Part shown: positions 25,255 to 33,786 of the stretch, piece by piece
How the letters are laid out: the number at the start of each line of letters is the position of its first letter
Position numbering within the stretch: position 1 is the stretch's first letter
NCBI GenBank assembly: GCA_023250195.1
Contig: JAHFBF010000003.1
Location: forward strand, 310,001-374,000
Length of the DNA: 64,000 nt
Reading direction: 5' to 3'
Source: Candidatus Melainabacteria bacterium
GTDB taxonomy: Bacteria; Cyanobacteriota; Vampirovibrionia; 2-02-FULL-35-15
Made by a program: the position numbers and the translations under genes
Notes under the pieces: generated by a model
Seen by the model: only the letters and a program-made list of their open reading frames with translations
What the model was told of the DNA's origin: nothing
The model's database searches: none

Positions 25255-25797
25255 ATGACAAAAAATTTAAGAGAAGAATTTAAAACAAAAATTGCAAAAG
25301 ACCTTATGGGGAAGTTAGGTTATACAAATCAACTTCAGGTTCCTGTACTGAAAAAGATTGTTGTAAATATGGGCATGGGAGAAGCAATGTCTGATTCTAA
25401 GTATTTAGATGGTGGACTTAATGATATGAAAACAATTACAGGTCAAAAGCCTATAATTACAAGAGCCAAGAAATCTATTGCAACTTATAAAATTAGAGAA
25501 GGTGGACCAGTTGGGTGTATGGTTACTTTAAGAGGTCAGAGAATGTATGACTTCTTCAGCAAGCTTGTAAATTTTGTATTACCCAGACTTAGAGATTTTA
25601 AGGGAGTTTCTCCAAAGAGTTTTGATGGCAGGGGAAGCTATAATTTAGGACTGAAAGAACAAATTGTTTTCCCTGAAATTAAATATGACAAGGTCGACAA
25701 TATAAGAGGAATGGATATTGCAATTGTTACAACAGCAAGAACAGATAATGAAGGTAGAGAGCTGTTAAAAGCTATGGGAATGCCGTTTAGAAATTAG
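25255..25797 (+). CDS. rplE: 50S ribosomal protein L5
   Basis: L5 binds 5S rRNA and contacts P-site tRNA. 180 residues: [56 protein letters not shown], and [23 protein letters not shown]. Normal length, with a good Shine-Dalgarno (TAGGAG). The tRNA-Gly gene follows on the same strand. Confidence 0.97.
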   Translation: MTKNLREEFKTKIAKDLMGKLGYTNQLQVPVLKKIVVNMGMGEAMSDSKYLDGGLNDMKTITGQKPIITRAKKSIATYKIREGGPVGCMVTLRGQRMYDFFSKLVNFVLPRLRDFKGVSPKSFDGRGSYNLGLKEQIVFPEIKYDKVDNIRGMDIAIVTTARTDNEGRELLKAMGMPFRN

Positions 25798-25863
25798 GAT
25801 TTAGAAAAAATTATGATATTGCTTACAAAAAACACTGAATTACACTCAAATGATGAAAATCAA

Positions 25864-25912
25864 GTTTCAGACTTTCTGATTTCTGATTCTCTGCCCTCTG
25901 ATTCTCTGAACT
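25864..25912 (-). repeat. Heptamer tandem repeat (RTCAGAG type) before tRNA-Gly
   Basis: On the minus strand this reads as imperfect ATCAGAG units (plus strand TTCTGAT, CTCTGAT), directly against the 5' end of tRNA-Gly. The same type follows tRNA-Leu at 56603-56650 and occurs between rpsH and rplF. Confidence 0.65.
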
Positions 25913-25984
25913 GCGGGTGTAATTCAGTGGTAGAATGCAAGCTTCCCAAGCTTGACGTCGCGGGTTCGAATCCCGTCGCCCGCT
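25913..25984 (+). tRNA. tRNA-Gly (anticodon CCC)
   Basis: 72-nt cloverleaf. Acceptor arms GCGGGTG and CGCCCGC (one U-G), D-arm segment with AGTGGTAGAATGC, anticodon stem CAAGC/GCTTG with loop TTCCCAA (anticodon CCC), T-arm GCGGGTTCGAATCCCGT. CCA is not encoded. It is embedded between rplE and rpsN on the operon strand, so it is probably cut out of the ribosomal-protein transcript. Confidence 0.95.
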
Positions 25985-26001
25985 TAGAAGGAGTAAATTA
26001 A

Positions 26002-26208
26002 ATGGCAAAGCTTTGCATGATTGAAAGAGAAAGAAAGAAAAGAATACTGGTTGCTAAAGGTAAGTATCATAAAATAGGGCTTCATAATCGATGCAGGAGC
26101 TGTGGTAGGTCACGAGCTTATTACAGAGATTTTGGACTTTGTAGGTTGTGTTTAAGGAAAATGGCACACCTTGGATTATTACCGGGTGTTACAAAGGCAA
26201 GTTGGTAG
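26002..26208 (+). CDS. rpsN: 30S ribosomal protein S14, zinc-binding type
   Basis: S14 is in the 30S head. The 68 residues have the zinc-finger pattern [22 protein letters not shown], so this is the short zinc type. The end [15 protein letters not shown] is canonical. It starts 17 bp after tRNA-Gly, with AGAAGGAG as ribosome-binding site. Confidence 0.96.
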   Translation: MAKLCMIERERKKRILVAKGKYHKIGLHNRCRSCGRSRAYYRDFGLCRLCLRKMAHLGLLPGVTKASW

Positions 26209-26212
26209 GAAG

Positions 26213-26246
26213 GAAAAAGTTAAAAGTGAAAGGTTGAAAGTAAAAG
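26213..26246 (+). repeat. Heptamer tandem repeat (AAAAGTN type) before rpsH
   Basis: Imperfect 7-bp units (AAAAGTT, AAAAGTG, AAAGGTT, GAAAGTA) lie between a Shine-Dalgarno-like AGGAAGGA at the end of rpsN and the rpsH ATG at 26254, leaving about 38 nt between them. This is the same situation as before rplB. Confidence 0.7.
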
Positions 26247-26253
26247 AAATAAA

Positions 26254-26655
26254 ATGTCACACACAGATTCAATAAGCGATATGTTAACAAGAATTAGAAA
26301 TGCAGTTCATGCAACTCATGAAAGTGTTGAAATCCCTGCATCCAAATTAAAAGTTCAGGTAGCAGAAGTCCTTAAAAAAGAAGGTTATATAAATTCATAC
26401 GAACTTCTTGAAATCAATCCTGTAAAAAAGAATATTAAAATACTTTTAAAGTACGGACCAAGGGGTGAAAAGTTAATTAGTGGTATTCAAAAAGTTTCAA
26501 AGCCAGGGTTAAGGGTTTATACAAAATCAAAAGATTCAAAAAGAGTTATTGATGGTCTAGGGATTTATATTATTAGTACAAGCAGGGGTTTAAGGACTGA
26601 TCGTCAGGCTAGAAAAGAAAAAGTTGGAGGAGAAGTTCTCTGTAAGGTTTGGTAA
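26254..26655 (+). CDS. rpsH: 30S ribosomal protein S8
   Basis: S8 is a primary 16S-binding protein and, in many bacteria, the repressor of the spc operon. 133 residues: SDMLTRIRNAVHATHESVEIPASKLK, ILLKYGPRGEKLISGIQKVSKPGLRVY and ISTSRGLRTDRQARKEKVGGEVLCKVW. Normal length. An alternative overlapping start of rplF within its 3' end is not used. Confidence 0.97.
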   Translation: MSHTDSISDMLTRIRNAVHATHESVEIPASKLKVQVAEVLKKEGYINSYELLEINPVKKNIKILLKYGPRGEKLISGIQKVSKPGLRVYTKSKDSKRVIDGLGIYIISTSRGLRTDRQARKEKVGGEVLCKVW

Positions 26656-26656
26656 A

Positions 26657-26690
26657 AATCAGAGATCAGATGTCAGGAATCAGAGAGAAG
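26657..26690 (+). repeat. Heptamer repeat (ATCAGAG type) between rpsH and rplF
   Basis: Short run of imperfect ATCAGAG/ATGTCAG units directly after the rpsH stop and before the rplF Shine-Dalgarno AAGGA. It resembles the repeats beside both tRNA genes. Confidence 0.55.
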
Positions 26691-26695
26691 GAATA

Positions 26696-27256
26696 ATGTC
26701 AAGAATAGGAAAAAATCCAATAAACATACCGGATAAAGTAGAGGTTATTATTACTGATTCTTCTGTTGGGCAGGTTGTTAAAATTAAAGGGCCTAAAGGT
26801 GAACTTGAAAGCAAGTTTAGGAAAGAAATTAGAATCACTAAAGAAGATAAAACAATTAATTTAACCAGGATAAATGATGAGAAATTAGTAAGAAGTCTCC
26901 ATGGTTTAACAAGATCTTTATTGCATAATATGATCCTTGGTGTTACTGAAGGCTTTAAAAAAGATCTGGATATTATAGGAGTAGGTTATAAAGCTCAGCT
27001 TCAGGGGGCGAAGTTGGTTCTACAAATGGGATATAGTCATCCGGTTGAAGTTGAACCGCCGAATAAAGAAACAAAAATTGAAGTAGATAAAACTCAAACT
27101 CATATTACCATTACAGGAATTAATAAGCAGACGGTTGGTGATTTAGCTGCTTATATTAGATCGGTTAGACGTCCTGAACCATATAAGGGTAAAGGTATTA
27201 AGTATTCTGATGAGAAAATTAGAAGGAAGGTTGGAAAATCAGCTGCTAAGAAATAG
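26696..27256 (+). CDS. rplF: 50S ribosomal protein L6
   Basis: L6 lies near the sarcin-ricin loop. The ATG at 26696 follows AAGGA and gives MSRIGKNPINIPDKVEV, the family start; a longer frame overlapping rpsH is rejected. Then KGPKGELESKF, GVTEGFKKDLDIIGVGYKAQLQG, GYSHPVEVEPP and the C-terminal RRPEPYKGKGIKYSDEKIRRKVGKSAAKK. 186 residues, normal. Confidence 0.97.
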   Translation: MSRIGKNPINIPDKVEVIITDSSVGQVVKIKGPKGELESKFRKEIRITKEDKTINLTRINDEKLVRSLHGLTRSLLHNMILGVTEGFKKDLDIIGVGYKAQLQGAKLVLQMGYSHPVEVEPPNKETKIEVDKTQTHITITGINKQTVGDLAAYIRSVRRPEPYKGKGIKYSDEKIRRKVGKSAAKK

Positions 27257-27278
27257 CATGTAGGAGCAGTCCAGGTTG

Positions 27279-27300
27279 GGGCAGACCAGCGTGTCTGCCC
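27279..27300 (+). promoter_or_regulatory. Leader repeat family 3 hairpin before rplR
   Basis: Stem GGGCAGAC/GTCTGCCC with a 6-nt loop in the context CCAGGTTGGGGCAGACC. It is followed by AAGGAATAAA and the ATG. Almost the same block precedes eno (53081-53110). The Shine-Dalgarno is after the hairpin here, so the logic differs from the bridged leaders. Confidence 0.65.
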
Positions 27301-27314
27301 AAGGAATAAAAAAA

Positions 27315-27683
27315 ATGATAAAACAGACTTTAACAAAAGAAAGAACAAGAAAAAGACATCAGAGAATTAGAAATAAGATCTCAGGGACTAAAGATCGTCC
27401 AAGACTTTGTATTTATAAGTCTAATAAACATATTTATGCCCAATTAATTGACGATGTAGAAGCTAAGACTTTACTATCTTGTTCTACAGCTCAACCCTCT
27501 TTAAAAACCCAGATTAAATCAACCTGGACAAAAGAAGCAGCCAAGATGATTGGTGGAATGATTGCTAAAAGTGCTGTAGATAAAGGAATTAAGAGCGTTG
27601 TGTTTGATCGTGGCGGCAATAGGTACCATGGCAAGGTCATGGCTTTTGCAGATGGAGCAAAAGGTGCAGGTCTAAAATTTTAG
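27315..27683 (+). CDS. rplR: 50S ribosomal protein L18
   Basis: 5S rRNA-binding protein of the central protuberance. The ATG at 27315 follows AAGGA and gives MIKQTLTKERTRKRHQRIRNKISGTKDRPRLCIYKSNKHIYAQLIDD, the normal start. FDRGGNRYHGKVMAFADGAKGAGLKF is the canonical end. 122 residues. A TTG/ATG upstream in frame lies inside the leader repeat and is rejected. Confidence 0.97.
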   Translation: MIKQTLTKERTRKRHQRIRNKISGTKDRPRLCIYKSNKHIYAQLIDDVEAKTLLSCSTAQPSLKTQIKSTWTKEAAKMIGGMIAKSAVDKGIKSVVFDRGGNRYHGKVMAFADGAKGAGLKF

Positions 27684-27703
27684 AAATTTATTAGAGGAGA
27701 AGT

Positions 27704-28477
27704 ATGGCAGAAGAAGAAAAAAAAGAAGAAGAAGTTAGTATTAACGAAGAAGAAGCAAAAGTTTCTTCTGAAAGTACAGAACAGGTCATGACTCCAGTAA
27801 TCCCAACACCGGAAAAAGTTGCTGATGCTGCTGTTGTACCCACTTCAGCTGAGGTTGAAGAAGAGGAAGAGGATGAATTAACTGGTATTGAAGAAGCTTC
27901 CGAGCAGGAAATATTTCAAAAAGTTACTAAAAAAGAAATCAGAAAAAAGAGAAAGAAGCGTGGTGAAAGAGGACAGGATAAAGGCAAGGAAGCTTCTGAA
28001 TGGATTGAAAAAGTTGTTCAAATTAGAAGAGTCACCAAGGTTGTAAAAGGTGGCAAAAAGATGAGTTTCAGAGCAGTTGTTGTAGTTGGAAATGCTAAAG
28101 GACAGGTAGGTGTAGGAGTCGGTAAAGCGCTTGAAGTTATAGGTGCTATTCAAAAGGCAGTTGTTGATGCAAAGAAAAAACTAATTCCAATTCCGCTTAT
28201 AAATTCTACAATTCCCCATCAGGTTTTTGGTATAGCAGGTGCTGCAAAGGTACTCTTAAAACCAGCAAGAGAAGGTACAGGGATTAAAGCAGGTGGAGCG
28301 GCAAGAACAGTGCTTGAACTAGGTGGGGTTGGTGATATTCTTTCAAAGTCATTGGGATCACGTTCGCCGTTAAATGTAGCCAGAGCAACACTTAATGGTT
28401 TAACCCAACTGAGAAAATTTGAAACTATTGCAAAACTTAGAGGAATGACTTTAAAGGAAATGATATCTGTAAATTAA
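27704..28477 (+). CDS. rpsE: 30S ribosomal protein S5 with long acidic N-terminal extension
   Basis: S5 is part of the mRNA entry and the decoding fidelity region. The conserved part begins near residue 98 ([32 protein letters not shown]) and includes [14 protein letters not shown] and [39 protein letters not shown]. About 95 preceding residues are very acidic (Glu runs) with a Pro/Val stretch, making the protein some 90 residues longer than usual. The extension is probably disordered on the ribosome surface. Confidence 0.95.
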   Translation: MAEEEKKEEEVSINEEEAKVSSESTEQVMTPVIPTPEKVADAAVVPTSAEVEEEEEDELTGIEEASEQEIFQKVTKKEIRKKRKKRGERGQDKGKEASEWIEKVVQIRRVTKVVKGGKKMSFRAVVVVGNAKGQVGVGVGKALEVIGAIQKAVVDAKKKLIPIPLINSTIPHQVFGIAGAAKVLLKPAREGTGIKAGGAARTVLELGGVGDILSKSLGSRSPLNVARATLNGLTQLRKFETIAKLRGMTLKEMISVN

Positions 28478-28495
28478 AGTGGTGAAAGGGGATAG

Positions 28496-28954
28496 ATGCA
28501 ATTAACCGAATTAAAATCAGCAAAAGGTTCAAGAAAAAAAAGAAAGACTGTAGGTCGTGGTCCGGGTTCAGGACATGGAAAAACATGCTGTCGTGGAAAT
28601 AATGGACAGGGGCAAAGAGCTGGTAAAGGTCATAGAGCGGGTTTTGAAGGTGGTCAGACTCCTATGTATAGAAGGCTTCCAAAATTTCAGACAAATGAGA
28701 GACCAAACAGGTTGATATGGGCAATTGTAAACTTAAGTGATTTAGGAAATCTTGCAGGATCAAAAGTTATAACCCCCGAGCTACTTTTGGAAAAAGGTAC
28801 AATAGATCATTTAAATGATGGTCTTAGAGTCTTAGGTGGTGGAGAAATAAAATTTCCAGTTACAGTAAAAGCGCATCATTTTTCAGACTCAGCAAAAGAA
28901 AAAATTGAAGCTGCTGGCGGTAAGTGTGAATTAATTACTAAGGCTAAGGACTAA
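28496..28954 (+). CDS. rplO: 50S ribosomal protein L15
   Basis: Late-assembly protein of the 50S. 152 residues: [58 protein letters not shown] and [30 protein letters not shown]. The CC pair in the Gly-rich N-terminal arm is the only small oddity. rpmD (L30), often placed before rplO, is absent here. secY follows after a leader repeat. Confidence 0.96.
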   Translation: MQLTELKSAKGSRKKRKTVGRGPGSGHGKTCCRGNNGQGQRAGKGHRAGFEGGQTPMYRRLPKFQTNERPNRLIWAIVNLSDLGNLAGSKVITPELLLEKGTIDHLNDGLRVLGGGEIKFPVTVKAHHFSDSAKEKIEAAGGKCELITKAKD

Positions 28955-29002
28955 GAAAGGGATTGGCTGAAGGAAGCTTCAGCTTGTCTGAAGCTATAAA
29001 AA
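28955..29002 (+). promoter_or_regulatory. Hairpin-bridged leader repeat, copy 4 (secY)
   Basis: GAAAGGGATTGGCTGAAGGA is followed by the 8-bp stem (AGCTTCAG 28975-28982, CTGAAGCT 28988-28995) around CTTGT, then exactly 7 nt to the secY ATG. Skipping the hairpin, GAAGGA would be at an ideal distance from the ATG. Confidence 0.72.
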
Positions 29003-30466
29003 ATGGCGGAACAAGCAAGGAAATCAGGTAAAGAAGCAGATCTCACAACATTTTTAGAAATGTTTAGAGCTGCCGGCTTGATGAAAAGGATATTGTTTAC
29101 TGTTGGAATGCTGGCTATTTACAGACTTGGTGTTCACATTCCGTTGATAGGTGTAGATCATGATCTTTTGAAAAGCTCAAATGTTTTGTCAAGCGGTCTT
29201 TTAGGGCTGGTAGATTTATTTGCTGGTGGTGCTCTTAGTGCACTTTCAATATTTGCTCTTGGTATCGGACCTTATATTACTTCTTCCATTATCATGCAGT
29301 TAATGACTGAAGTTATTCCAGCTTTGAAAAACATGCAGAGAGAACAAGGGGATCAGGGAAGAAAACAATTTCAACAAATTTCAAGAAGAACTACAGTAGT
29401 ACTGGCAATGATTCAGTCACTTGCTTTAGCTAGATTTCTTGATGTGGCAGGTGTTGCTCCGAATGGAACACCGGCATTCTATTTAAATACAATTGTAATT
29501 CTTACCTGCTCAAGTGTTTTTGTTATGTGGCTTGGAGAAACGATTACTGAACGTGGAATTGGGAATGGTGCTTCTATATTAATTTTCATAGGAATTGCTT
29601 CAAGAATGCCTATTATGATTAGAGATACTGTTACTGCAATGAATACAGGTTCTTCTCCTGCCTGGGGGGTTGCTACATTATTACTTGTATTTTGCTTATT
29701 AATATTTTTAATAATTTATATTCAGGAAGGTGCAAGGAAAATCTTAGTGTTAGGAGCTCGAAGGCAGGCAGCTGGTGGAAGAGTAACAGCAGCACCGGAT
29801 CACTATATGCCGTTTAGAATTAATCCCGCAGGCGTTCTGCCTATTATTTTTGCAAGTTCTTTAATGTTTCTTCCATTACAGCTTCTTGCTTTTGCAGGTC
29901 TTCAGAATAAATCTATTTCAATTACTTTAAGAGATCTTTTTGCAAATACTCCCGGACTTGCTCAACTTTCATTTGCACTTTCTCAAATAAAGATTCAAGA
30001 CAACTATATTTTTGCTGATTTTGGAAACTGGCTAACGCTGCAAGTTGAATATCTCTTTAGAACCGGTCACTGGCAGCATTCTCTTGTTTATTTTTTCCTT
30101 ATTCTTTTGTTTTCGTATTTTTATGCTTCAATAATTTTAAACCCGCGTGAAGTCGCAGAAAACCTGAAAAAAAATGGTTCTGCTCTTCAAGGTATTAAAC
30201 CGGGGAAAGCTACAAGTGACTACCTTGATCTCGTAATTAATCGTATAGTCTGCATTGGTGCTATTGCAATTGGTCTTGTAGCTGTAATTCCAATTCATGT
30301 TGAGCAGTTGTGTCAGGTAGCAACACTTGGCGGTTTAGGAAGTACATCACTTATAATTTTAGTGGGTGTTGCTATTGATACTAGAAACCAGATTATTTCA
30401 TATGCCCAGACACACAGATATCAAACAAGAAGTATTTTAAGTTTTTCTGCTAAGAAGCCAGTATAA
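29003..30466 (+). CDS. secY: Protein translocase subunit SecY
   Basis: Channel subunit of the SecYEG translocon in the cytoplasmic membrane. 487 residues, with about ten hydrophobic segments, the plug region after the first span, GIGPYITSSIIMQLM, GNGASILIFIGIASRMP, the cytoplasmic loop HYMPFRINPAGVLPIIFASS and the C-terminal loop GIKPGKATSDYLD. It is slightly longer than usual because of a periplasmic loop around residues 300-350. Last gene of the ribosomal cluster; adk, map and infA do not follow. Confidence 0.96.
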   Translation: MAEQARKSGKEADLTTFLEMFRAAGLMKRILFTVGMLAIYRLGVHIPLIGVDHDLLKSSNVLSSGLLGLVDLFAGGALSALSIFALGIGPYITSSIIMQLMTEVIPALKNMQREQGDQGRKQFQQISRRTTVVLAMIQSLALARFLDVAGVAPNGTPAFYLNTIVILTCSSVFVMWLGETITERGIGNGASILIFIGIASRMPIMIRDTVTAMNTGSSPAWGVATLLLVFCLLIFLIIYIQEGARKILVLGARRQAAGGRVTAAPDHYMPFRINPAGVLPIIFASSLMFLPLQLLAFAGLQNKSISITLRDLFANTPGLAQLSFALSQIKIQDNYIFADFGNWLTLQVEYLFRTGHWQHSLVYFFLILLFSYFYASIILNPREVAENLKKNGSALQGIKPGKATSDYLDLVINRIVCIGAIAIGLVAVIPIHVEQLCQVATLGGLGSTSLIILVGVAIDTRNQIISYAQTHRYQTRSILSFSAKKPV

Positions 30467-30467
30467 T

Positions 30468-31259
30468 ATGAGCTTTCTTGAAAATATCAATAATAGATTT
30501 TCTAATAAGATAGATAAGTTTAACAATTTTGTTTATACTTTAATAACAGATTTTAAAGATGCATTTGTAATTATTTTCAGAGATCTGCCTCGTGGGAAAT
30601 TTTACTATGAAAATTTTTTGGAAAATCTAAGAAAAATTGTTTGGAACTGTCTGCCTATCGCTGTTCTTACGGTATCTGCAAGTGCTTTTATTTACTCTAT
30701 TCATGGAGCTCCTGAATTATCCAAAAGAGGTTTGACTGATTATCTTGGCGGGCTTGTTTCCCTGGCATTAATTCGTGAAAGTGTACCTGTTATGGCAGCA
30801 TTGGCAATTGTTTCTCAGTACTCATCCGGCATGACTGCTCAAATAGGCTCAATGAAAGTTACCGAGCAGTTGGATGCAATGAAAATTTTAAAAGTTTACC
30901 CAAATGCATATTTGCTTGTGCCAATGATGTTAGCAGGTTTAGTTGGCTTTCCAATTGTAATTATAATTTGTATTATAGTCGGGATATTTGTAAATTATAT
31001 GATTTCCAATGTATTAATTGATATTAACTACCATCTTTATTTTTCGTCGATTTTAAAAACAATTGAATTTAAAGATATTTTTCTTGCTTTAGTCAAAGCT
31101 TCTATATTTGGGTTTTTTATTACTTTAATAAGTTATATTTGCGGTACCCTTACACAGGGGGGCTCAAAAGCTGTCGGAACTTCAACCAGATTATCAGTTG
31201 TAATAAATTTTATTTTGGTTGTAGTGCTGGACTATATAATTACTGCGTTGTGGATTTAA
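30468..31259 (+). CDS. MlaE-type ABC permease (phospholipid/hydrophobic transport)
   Basis: Membrane permease of the MlaE/YrbE family, which moves phospholipids between membranes with MlaF-like ATPase and MCE proteins, and in cyanobacteria-type cells also acts in lipid transport. 263 residues with five or six hydrophobic segments and the signature region LALIRESVPVMAALAIVSQYSSGMTAQIGSMKVTEQLDAM. It begins 1 bp after the secY stop, so it is cotranscribed. No partner ATPase or MCE gene is in the window. The end overlaps rplC (opposite strand) by 4 bp. Confidence 0.9.
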   Translation: MSFLENINNRFSNKIDKFNNFVYTLITDFKDAFVIIFRDLPRGKFYYENFLENLRKIVWNCLPIAVLTVSASAFIYSIHGAPELSKRGLTDYLGGLVSLALIRESVPVMAALAIVSQYSSGMTAQIGSMKVTEQLDAMKILKVYPNAYLLVPMMLAGLVGFPIVIIICIIVGIFVNYMISNVLIDINYHLYFSSILKTIEFKDIFLALVKASIFGFFITLISYICGTLTQGGSKAVGTSTRLSVVINFILVVVLDYIITALWI

Positions 31260-31921
31260 GTATTCCACTTCTTAATAGCAGGTTTGACTACAATCATGGT
31301 TCCTTCAACGCCAGGAACGGCACCTTTAACTAACAAAAGATTTTTTTCTTTGTCAAAGTAGATAATTTCCAGATTCCTAACAGTTACTTCTTCATTCCCC
31401 ATTCTTGATGGCATTTTTTTACCTGGCATTACTCTTCCCGGATCAGTATGTGCACCAATTGAACCTGGTCCTCTATATGATTTTGAACCATGTGTTTTTG
31501 GTCCACGATGCTTATTGTAGAGTTTAACCATACCCTGAAATCCTTTTCCTATAGAGATTCCAGAGACATCTACTTTTTCTTTTAAAACAATAATTTTTGA
31601 ATTATCAATAACTTCTCCGACTTTATACGAGTCTAAATCCCCCGGCTTTACTCTAAATTCTTTTAGGTAGCTGAGGTTTGGAAGACTTTTCTTTTTTAAG
31701 TTTCCAAGCTTAGGTTTATTTAAGTGTTTATCTTTTTTTATATTTGCACCAATTTGTACTGCAGCATAACCATTTTTTACAGGCGTTTTAACATCAGTAA
31801 TAATATTTTCAGCAAGTTCTATAACTGTTACAGGGACTGCATTACCATCCTCGTTAAAGAACTTGGTCATGCCCAGTTTTTTACCTAAAAGCTCTGCTCT
31901 AAATCTGATTGGTTTTGTCAT
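31256..31921 (-). CDS. rplC: 50S ribosomal protein L3, inverted relative to the main cluster
   Basis: L3 starts 50S assembly and approaches the peptidyltransferase centre. 221 residues with [63 protein letters not shown] containing the methylation-site Gln segment, and [15 protein letters not shown]. Normally followed directly by rplD, it here ends the minus-strand group tuf-rpsJ-rplC. It overlaps rpsJ by 4 bp (ATG/TGA type coupling). Confidence 0.97.
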   Translation of the reverse strand: MTKPIRFRAELLGKKLGMTKFFNEDGNAVPVTVIELAENIITDVKTPVKNGYAAVQIGANIKKDKHLNKPKLGNLKKKSLPNLSYLKEFRVKPGDLDSYKVGEVIDNSKIIVLKEKVDVSGISIGKGFQGMVKLYNKHRGPKTHGSKSYRGPGSIGAHTDPGRVMPGKKMPSRMGNEEVTVRNLEIIYFDKEKNLLLVKGAVPGVEGTMIVVKPAIKKWNT

Positions 31922-32247
31922 AATTTCAGCTCTATATCTACTCCAGCAGGTAAATCCAGTCTTGTGAGGGCATCTGTAGTTTCATTTGTAGGATTCTCTA
32001 TGTCAATAAGTCTCTTGTGAATTCTGATTTCAAAATGTTCTCTTGACTTCTTATCTACGTGTGGAGATCTATTTACACAGTAAATATGGCGGTCAGTTGG
32101 TAGGTAAATAGGACCTGTTAAAGATGCACCTGTTCTGGCAGCTGCATCTACAATCTGGTCACATGAAGCATCTAATGCCCTGTGATCGTACCCTTTTAAG
32201 CGAATACGAATCCTATTTTTTAACTGTGGTTGTGTACCTTTTGCCAT
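31918..32247 (-). CDS. rpsJ: 30S ribosomal protein S10 (NusE)
   Basis: Ribosomal protein that also acts as NusE in antitermination. The 109 residues include [71 protein letters not shown]. It follows tuf with a 9-bp gap, an order (tuf-rpsJ) known from cyanobacteria and plastids, and is coupled to rplC by a 4-bp overlap. Confidence 0.97.
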   Translation of the reverse strand: MAKGTQPQLKNRIRIRLKGYDHRALDASCDQIVDAAARTGASLTGPIYLPTDRHIYCVNRSPHVDKKSREHFEIRIHKRLIDIENPTNETTDALTRLDLPAGVDIELKL

Positions 32248-32256
32248 GATGTGTCT

Positions 32257-33471
32257 CTAACTAAGGATCTTGCTTACTACGCCAGCTCCTACTGTTCTGC
32301 CACCCTCACGTATTGCAAATCTCATTCCTTCTTCAATTGCAACTGGCTGAATAAGTTCAACTTCCATTGCGATATTGTCACCAGGCATTACCATTTCAAC
32401 TCCAGTTGGAAGTGTTACTGAACCGGTAACATCTGTTGTCCGAACGTAAAACTGTGGTCTGTATCCCGGGAAGAAAGGAGTGTGTCTACCGCCCTCTTCT
32501 TTGGTTAAGATATAAACTTCAGCATTAAATTTGGTATGTGGTTTTATTGAACCTGGCTTTGCAATTACTTGACCACGTTCTATACCTTCTTTTTCAATAC
32601 TTCTTAGAAGAACACCTGCATTATCACCAGCCTGAATTTCATCAAGTGTTTTTCTAAACATTTCAAGACCAGTTGCAATTGTCTTGGTGGTGTCTTTAAT
32701 ACCAACAATTTCAATTTCATCCTGTACTTTTAACTTGCCTCTTTCAACACGACCGGTTGCTACTGTTCCACGACCGGTAATAGAAAAGACATCTTCAACC
32801 GCCATAAGAAATGGTTTGTCTACATCTCTTTGTGGTGTTGGAATAGATTTATCAATAACATCCATTAATTCATGAATGCAGTCTACTTCTTTGCTTGTAC
32901 CTCTTTTAGTGTTTGGATCTTTTAAGAGGACTTCCATTGCTTTTAATGCAGAGCCTTTAACAATAGGAATTTCATTACCCTTAAAACCATACTTTGTTAA
33001 AAGTTCTCTGGTTTCAACTTCAACAAGTTCAACTAATTCTTTGTCATCAACCATATCCACTTTGTTTAAGAAGACAACAATGTGTGGAACACCTACTTGT
33101 CTTGCAAGCAGAATATGTTCTCTGGTTTGTGGCATAGGACCGTCAGCAGCAGAAATAACAAGAATTGCTCCATCCATCTGTGCTGCACCTGTAATCATAT
33201 TTTTAATATAGTCAGCATGGCCTGGACAGTCTACGTGTGCATAGTGTCTGGTTTTTGTTTCATACTCTTGGTGAGAAGTGTTTATTGTGATTCCACGTGC
33301 TTTTTCTTCTGGTGCTGAATCGATTTCATCATATTTTTTTGGTTTAGCAAGTCCTTCAGCTGCTAGTGCCATTGTTATAGCTGCAGTTAATGTGGTTTTA
33401 CCGTGATCAACGTGTCCAATTGTTCCAATATTTACGTTTGGTTTTGTTCTTTCAAACTTTTGCCTTGCCAT
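32257..33471 (-). CDS. tuf: Elongation factor Tu
   Basis: GTPase delivering aminoacyl-tRNA to the ribosome. 404 residues with [64 protein letters not shown], and domains 2 and 3. A short insertion near residues 185-195 ([11 protein letters not shown]) matches the kind seen in longer EF-Tu. CAAGGAG precedes the ATG. fusA and rpsG, usual upstream partners, are absent; the upstream gap is a divergent region towards bamA. Confidence 0.98.
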   Translation of the reverse strand: MARQKFERTKPNVNIGTIGHVDHGKTTLTAAITMALAAEGLAKPKKYDEIDSAPEEKARGITINTSHQEYETKTRHYAHVDCPGHADYIKNMITGAAQMDGAILVISAADGPMPQTREHILLARQVGVPHIVVFLNKVDMVDDKELVELVEVETRELLTKYGFKGNEIPIVKGSALKAMEVLLKDPNTKRGTSKEVDCIHELMDVIDKSIPTPQRDVDKPFLMAVEDVFSITGRGTVATGRVERGKLKVQDEIEIVGIKDTTKTIATGLEMFRKTLDEIQAGDNAGVLLRSIEKEGIERGQVIAKPGSIKPHTKFNAEVYILTKEEGGRHTPFFPGYRPQFYVRTTDVTGSVTLPTGVEMVMPGDNIAMEVELIQPVAIEEGMRFAIREGGRTVGAGVVSKILS

Positions 33472-33786
33472 TTTAGTTAACTCCTTGTTTTGCTCTTTAC
33501 ACTATATTTACTCAGTAAAAATTTATTGTTCAATCGAGCTTTAATATTCTACCTAGAAAATAATTTCTTGAAAAGGTCTTTTGTTTTAATTTGTTCTAGA
33601 GATAGGACTCAAGTCTATCTCTATTGAGAGTTTCTTCCTAGTCAATAGAGATGAATCGGCAATACAACATTGAAAATTCTCCTTAAAAATAGACAAAAAT
33701 ACTATTTTAAGCGTTTATAAATGTGAATTTTGAAGTATATTACACCTATGGGTGGCTCCTCTTACTTTATCATCCGTCATAATATT
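33472..33786. other. Divergent intergenic region tuf / bamA with exclusive hairpins
   Basis: The region holds two overlapping stem-loops: TAGAGATAG (33597-33605) with CTATCTCTA (33615-33623), and TCTCTATTGA (33618-33627) with TCAATAGAGA (33642-33651). They share bases 33618-33623 and so exclude each other, as in attenuator-like switches. Which gene they would serve is unclear. No strong promoter match was found on either strand. A TTG at 33730 is a possible but unlikely longer start of bamA. Confidence 0.5.

Noticed and set aside
26624-26695. Longer rplF start overlapping rpsH
   Set aside because: The ATG at 26696 has AAGGA upstream and gives the standard L6 N-terminus; the additional residues do not resemble L6.
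33730-33786. TTG start for bamA
   Set aside because: The ATG at 33787 gives a shorter lead before the signal peptide and needs no rare start.
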